This document shows positions 62,394 to 64,000 of a stretch of DNA of 64,000 nucleotides, in pieces. The translations under genes and the position numbers were made by a program. The notes under the pieces are model-generated. The model saw nothing but the letters and a program-made list of their open reading frames with translations. It made no database searches and was not told the DNA's origin. Position 1 is the stretch's first letter; each line of letters begins with the position of its first letter. Source of the DNA: JAKACA01 sp963735115 (GTDB lineage Bacteria > Actinomycetota > Acidimicrobiia > Acidimicrobiales > Bog-793); NCBI GenBank assembly GCA_963735115.1, contig CAVTJR010000001.1, positions 310,001 through 374,000 on the forward strand, read 5' to 3'.

Positions 62394-64000
62394 GGCAGCT
62401 GCTCCCGCTGGCCGTGCGATTCGCCGTGCAGCGCCAACTGAATCGAGCCACGCTCCGATCGCCTCGCCCACTCGTGGAACCGCTCGAGCGACTTGCGCTC
62501 GTCGAGGTAGCGACCCACTACGCGCTCGAGGGCGCCGGGGACGTCCTCGACTGGCATCGCCCCGGCCACCCAGTCGCCGAAGGCGGCATCGGTCCCGAGG
62601 CTCCCTCCGAGGCCGATGTCGACAGCTTCGACAATCTCGTCGCCGACGTGGGCGGTATCTCCGCGAAACCCGATGTCGGCGATCTGCGGCTGCCCACAGG
62701 AGGCCGGGCAGCCGGAAAAGTGCATCCGGACGATCGAGTCGTGCGGCCGGTCCCGCAACCCGGCTCCTCCACCCAACCGGGCGGCGAACTTCTTGTCCAG
62801 CTCTCGTGCCCATTGCACGGCTCGCGCCTTTGTCTCGACGACGGCGAACCGGCAGAACTCGCTGCCCGTGCACGCAACGACGCCCCGCTCGAAGGGGGCA
62901 GGAAAGGGCGAGTAGCCACCGAGGAGGGTTTCGCGGAGGAGGTCCTCGAGACGCTCGTCCGGGACTCCCGTGAGAACGAAATTCTGATCGGTGGCGAGGC
63001 GCACCTCGCAGTCGCCGTATTCGTCCGCCAGGCGGGCCACCTCGACGAGGTCGAGGCCGGAGAGGCGCCCCACCGGCACCGAGCAGCCGACGTAGGAGCG
63101 GCCGCGGCGGCGCTCGGCATGGACGCCGACGTGGTCACCTCGATAGCGCCTCGTGAGCTCCTCGCCAGCCGGTTCGAGCCTGAAGGCGGCTCGCAGCGCC
63201 AGCTCTTCCCGGAACCCCTCCGGGCTGAGCTCCTGCACGAGGTACCTCATGCGGCTGATCCCGCGGTTCTCGCGGTTGCCCAGCTCGCCGTACAGCTGGG
63301 CGATCGCCCGGCAGATCTCGACGGCCTGGTCGGGCAGGACGAAGACGTCGAGGTCGCTTGCCATGCGGGGCCCGTCGGAGAGGCCCCCGCCCACGAGCAG
63401 GTTGAAGCCGACGGCACCGTCGTCGAAACGCCGCGCCGGCCACAGGCCGATGTCGTTGATCTCCGCTTGGGCGCAGTCCTCCCGGCAGCCGGTGATCGAC
63501 ATCTTGAACTTCCGCGGGAGGTTTGCGTACTCGCGGTTGCCGGTGAAGAAGTCCGAGACCGCCGCCGCCAGAGGACTGGCATCGAGGACCTCGTAACGGT
63601 CGACGCCGGAGACCGGGCAGGAGAGGACGTTCCTCGCCGAGTCGCCACACGCCTGCACGGTCGTGATCCCGACCTGCTCGAACCGTCGCCAGATCTCGGG
63701 GACATCGCCGATGTGCACCCAGTGAAGCTGGATGTCCTGTCGGGTAGTGAGGTCGCAGTAGCGGTCCCCCCAGACGGGGCTCGGCTCGGGGGCGGCGGCG
63801 TAGCGGTCCACCACCTCGCCGATGCACCGGACCTGGGCTGCGGTCATTCGTCCGCCGGGGATCTTCACGCGCATCATGAAGGCGTCGCCACCTTGACGCT
63901 GCGGGTAGATCCCGGCCCATTTCAGGCGTTCGATCTCACCGTCGACCGTAGCGATCGACTCGTAGCCCTCCTGGGCGTAGCGGTTGCGAATGGCGTCGGC
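62390..64000 (-). CDS. Siroheme-dependent nitrite/sulfite reductase, N-terminus beyond window
   Basis: The 536 visible residues run from the window edge to the stop at 62390; the ATG at 63877 is internal. Two half-domains are seen. WAGIYPQRQGGDAFMMRVKIPGG and RQDIQLHWVHIGDVPEI are in the first; ITGCREDCAQAEINDIG, then the siroheme/4Fe-4S ligands CTGSEFC (C-x5-C) and SGCPASCGQPQIADIG (C-x3-C) follow. This is the assimilatory ferredoxin-type NirA/Sir family. Sulfite and nitrite reductases in this family cannot be separated by these motifs, so the substrate stays open. The FrhB-like protein follows at a 4-nt overlap. Confidence 0.9.
   Translation of the reverse strand, partial: ADAIRNRYAQEGYESIATVDGEIERLKWAGIYPQRQGGDAFMMRVKIPGGRMTAAQVRCIGEVVDRYAAAPEPSPVWGDRYCDLTTRQDIQLHWVHIGDVPEIWRRFEQVGITTVQACGDSARNVLSCPVSGVDRYEVLDASPLAAAVSDFFTGNREYANLPRKFKMSITGCREDCAQAEINDIGLWPARRFDDGAVGFNLLVGGGLSDGPRMASDLDVFVLPDQAVEICRAIAQLYGELGNRENRGISRMRYLVQELSPEGFREELALRAAFRLEPAGEELTRRYRGDHVGVHAERRRGRSYVGCSVPVGRLSGLDLVEVARLADEYGDCEVRLATDQNFVLTGVPDERLEDLLRETLLGGYSPFPAPFERGVVACTGSEFCRFAVVETKARAVQWARELDKKFAARLGGGAGLRDRPHDSIVRMHFSGCPASCGQPQIADIGFRGDTAHVGDEIVEAVDIGLGGSLGTDAAFGDWVAGAMPVEDVPGALERVVGRYLDERKSLERFHEWARRSERGSIQLALHGESHGQREQLP

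Overview
The window is high-GC, densely coding DNA from an actinobacterium. GTG starts are common, genes overlap by 4 nt (ATGA, GTGA, TTGA), there is a BldD-type regulator, an rpsT-lepA-hrcA-dnaJ-rsmE-HIT-phoH-ybeY-hlyC-era block, and an F420-hydrogenase-beta-like protein. My best guess is the class Acidimicrobiia or a close relative; this is inferred from gene content, not from a marker search. No rRNA, tRNA, CRISPR array, insertion sequence or prophage gene was seen.

Layout. 1-4152 (minus): a cut-off Nudix hydrolase, an acyl-CoA mutase large subunit with isobutyryl-CoA-type pocket residues, a VOC protein, and a GAF-GAF-GGDEF protein whose frame breaks exactly in its GGEEF codons. 4326-7182 (plus): three-gene proton-translocating transhydrogenase (pntAA-pntAB-pntB). 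7169-9682: YacL-type PIN-TRAM protein, divergent from an anchored GH18-like protein. 9843-17050 (plus): a 1787-residue kinase-ATPase-GAF-GAF-GGDEF fusion, then a PAS-PAS-PAS-GGDEF protein. 17070-18240 (minus): tandem GNAT and rpsT. 18522-30010 (plus): the housekeeping block, with bldD, hemW and a small excisionase-like HTH gene inserted after rsmE.

30075-36059: Rieske fusion protein, convergent dinG-type helicase, a short tandem repeat array with dyads, and a polytopic membrane protein. 36072-50797 (minus): acyltransferase-SGNH, FtsX-like permease with two ATPases, then addB-addA-D12 adenine methylase, all tightly spaced. 50818-57618 (plus): a SAM methyltransferase, then hutH-hutU-hutF-hutI with an apparent frameshift in hutH. 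57647-64000 (minus): a siroheme nitrite/sulfite reductase (running off the end), an F420-hydrogenase-beta-like flavoprotein, a small unknown protein, a DUF2142-like membrane protein, an orphan sensor-like membrane protein and a coupled 82-residue membrane protein.

How the genes work together. Three diguanylate cyclases (one broken as read) lie in the same 24 kb as a BldD homologue that keeps the complete c-di-GMP-binding signature, so this segment holds both makers and a likely reader of c-di-GMP. The hut genes degrade histidine to formylglutamate by the HutF route. The reductase and F420-type flavoprotein are translationally coupled, which suggests F420H2-driven sulfite or nitrite reduction. 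addB, addA and the methylase are coupled at GTGA junctions, linking DNA-end processing to DNA methylation. Two single-base gaps in short G runs could be real mutations or consensus errors.
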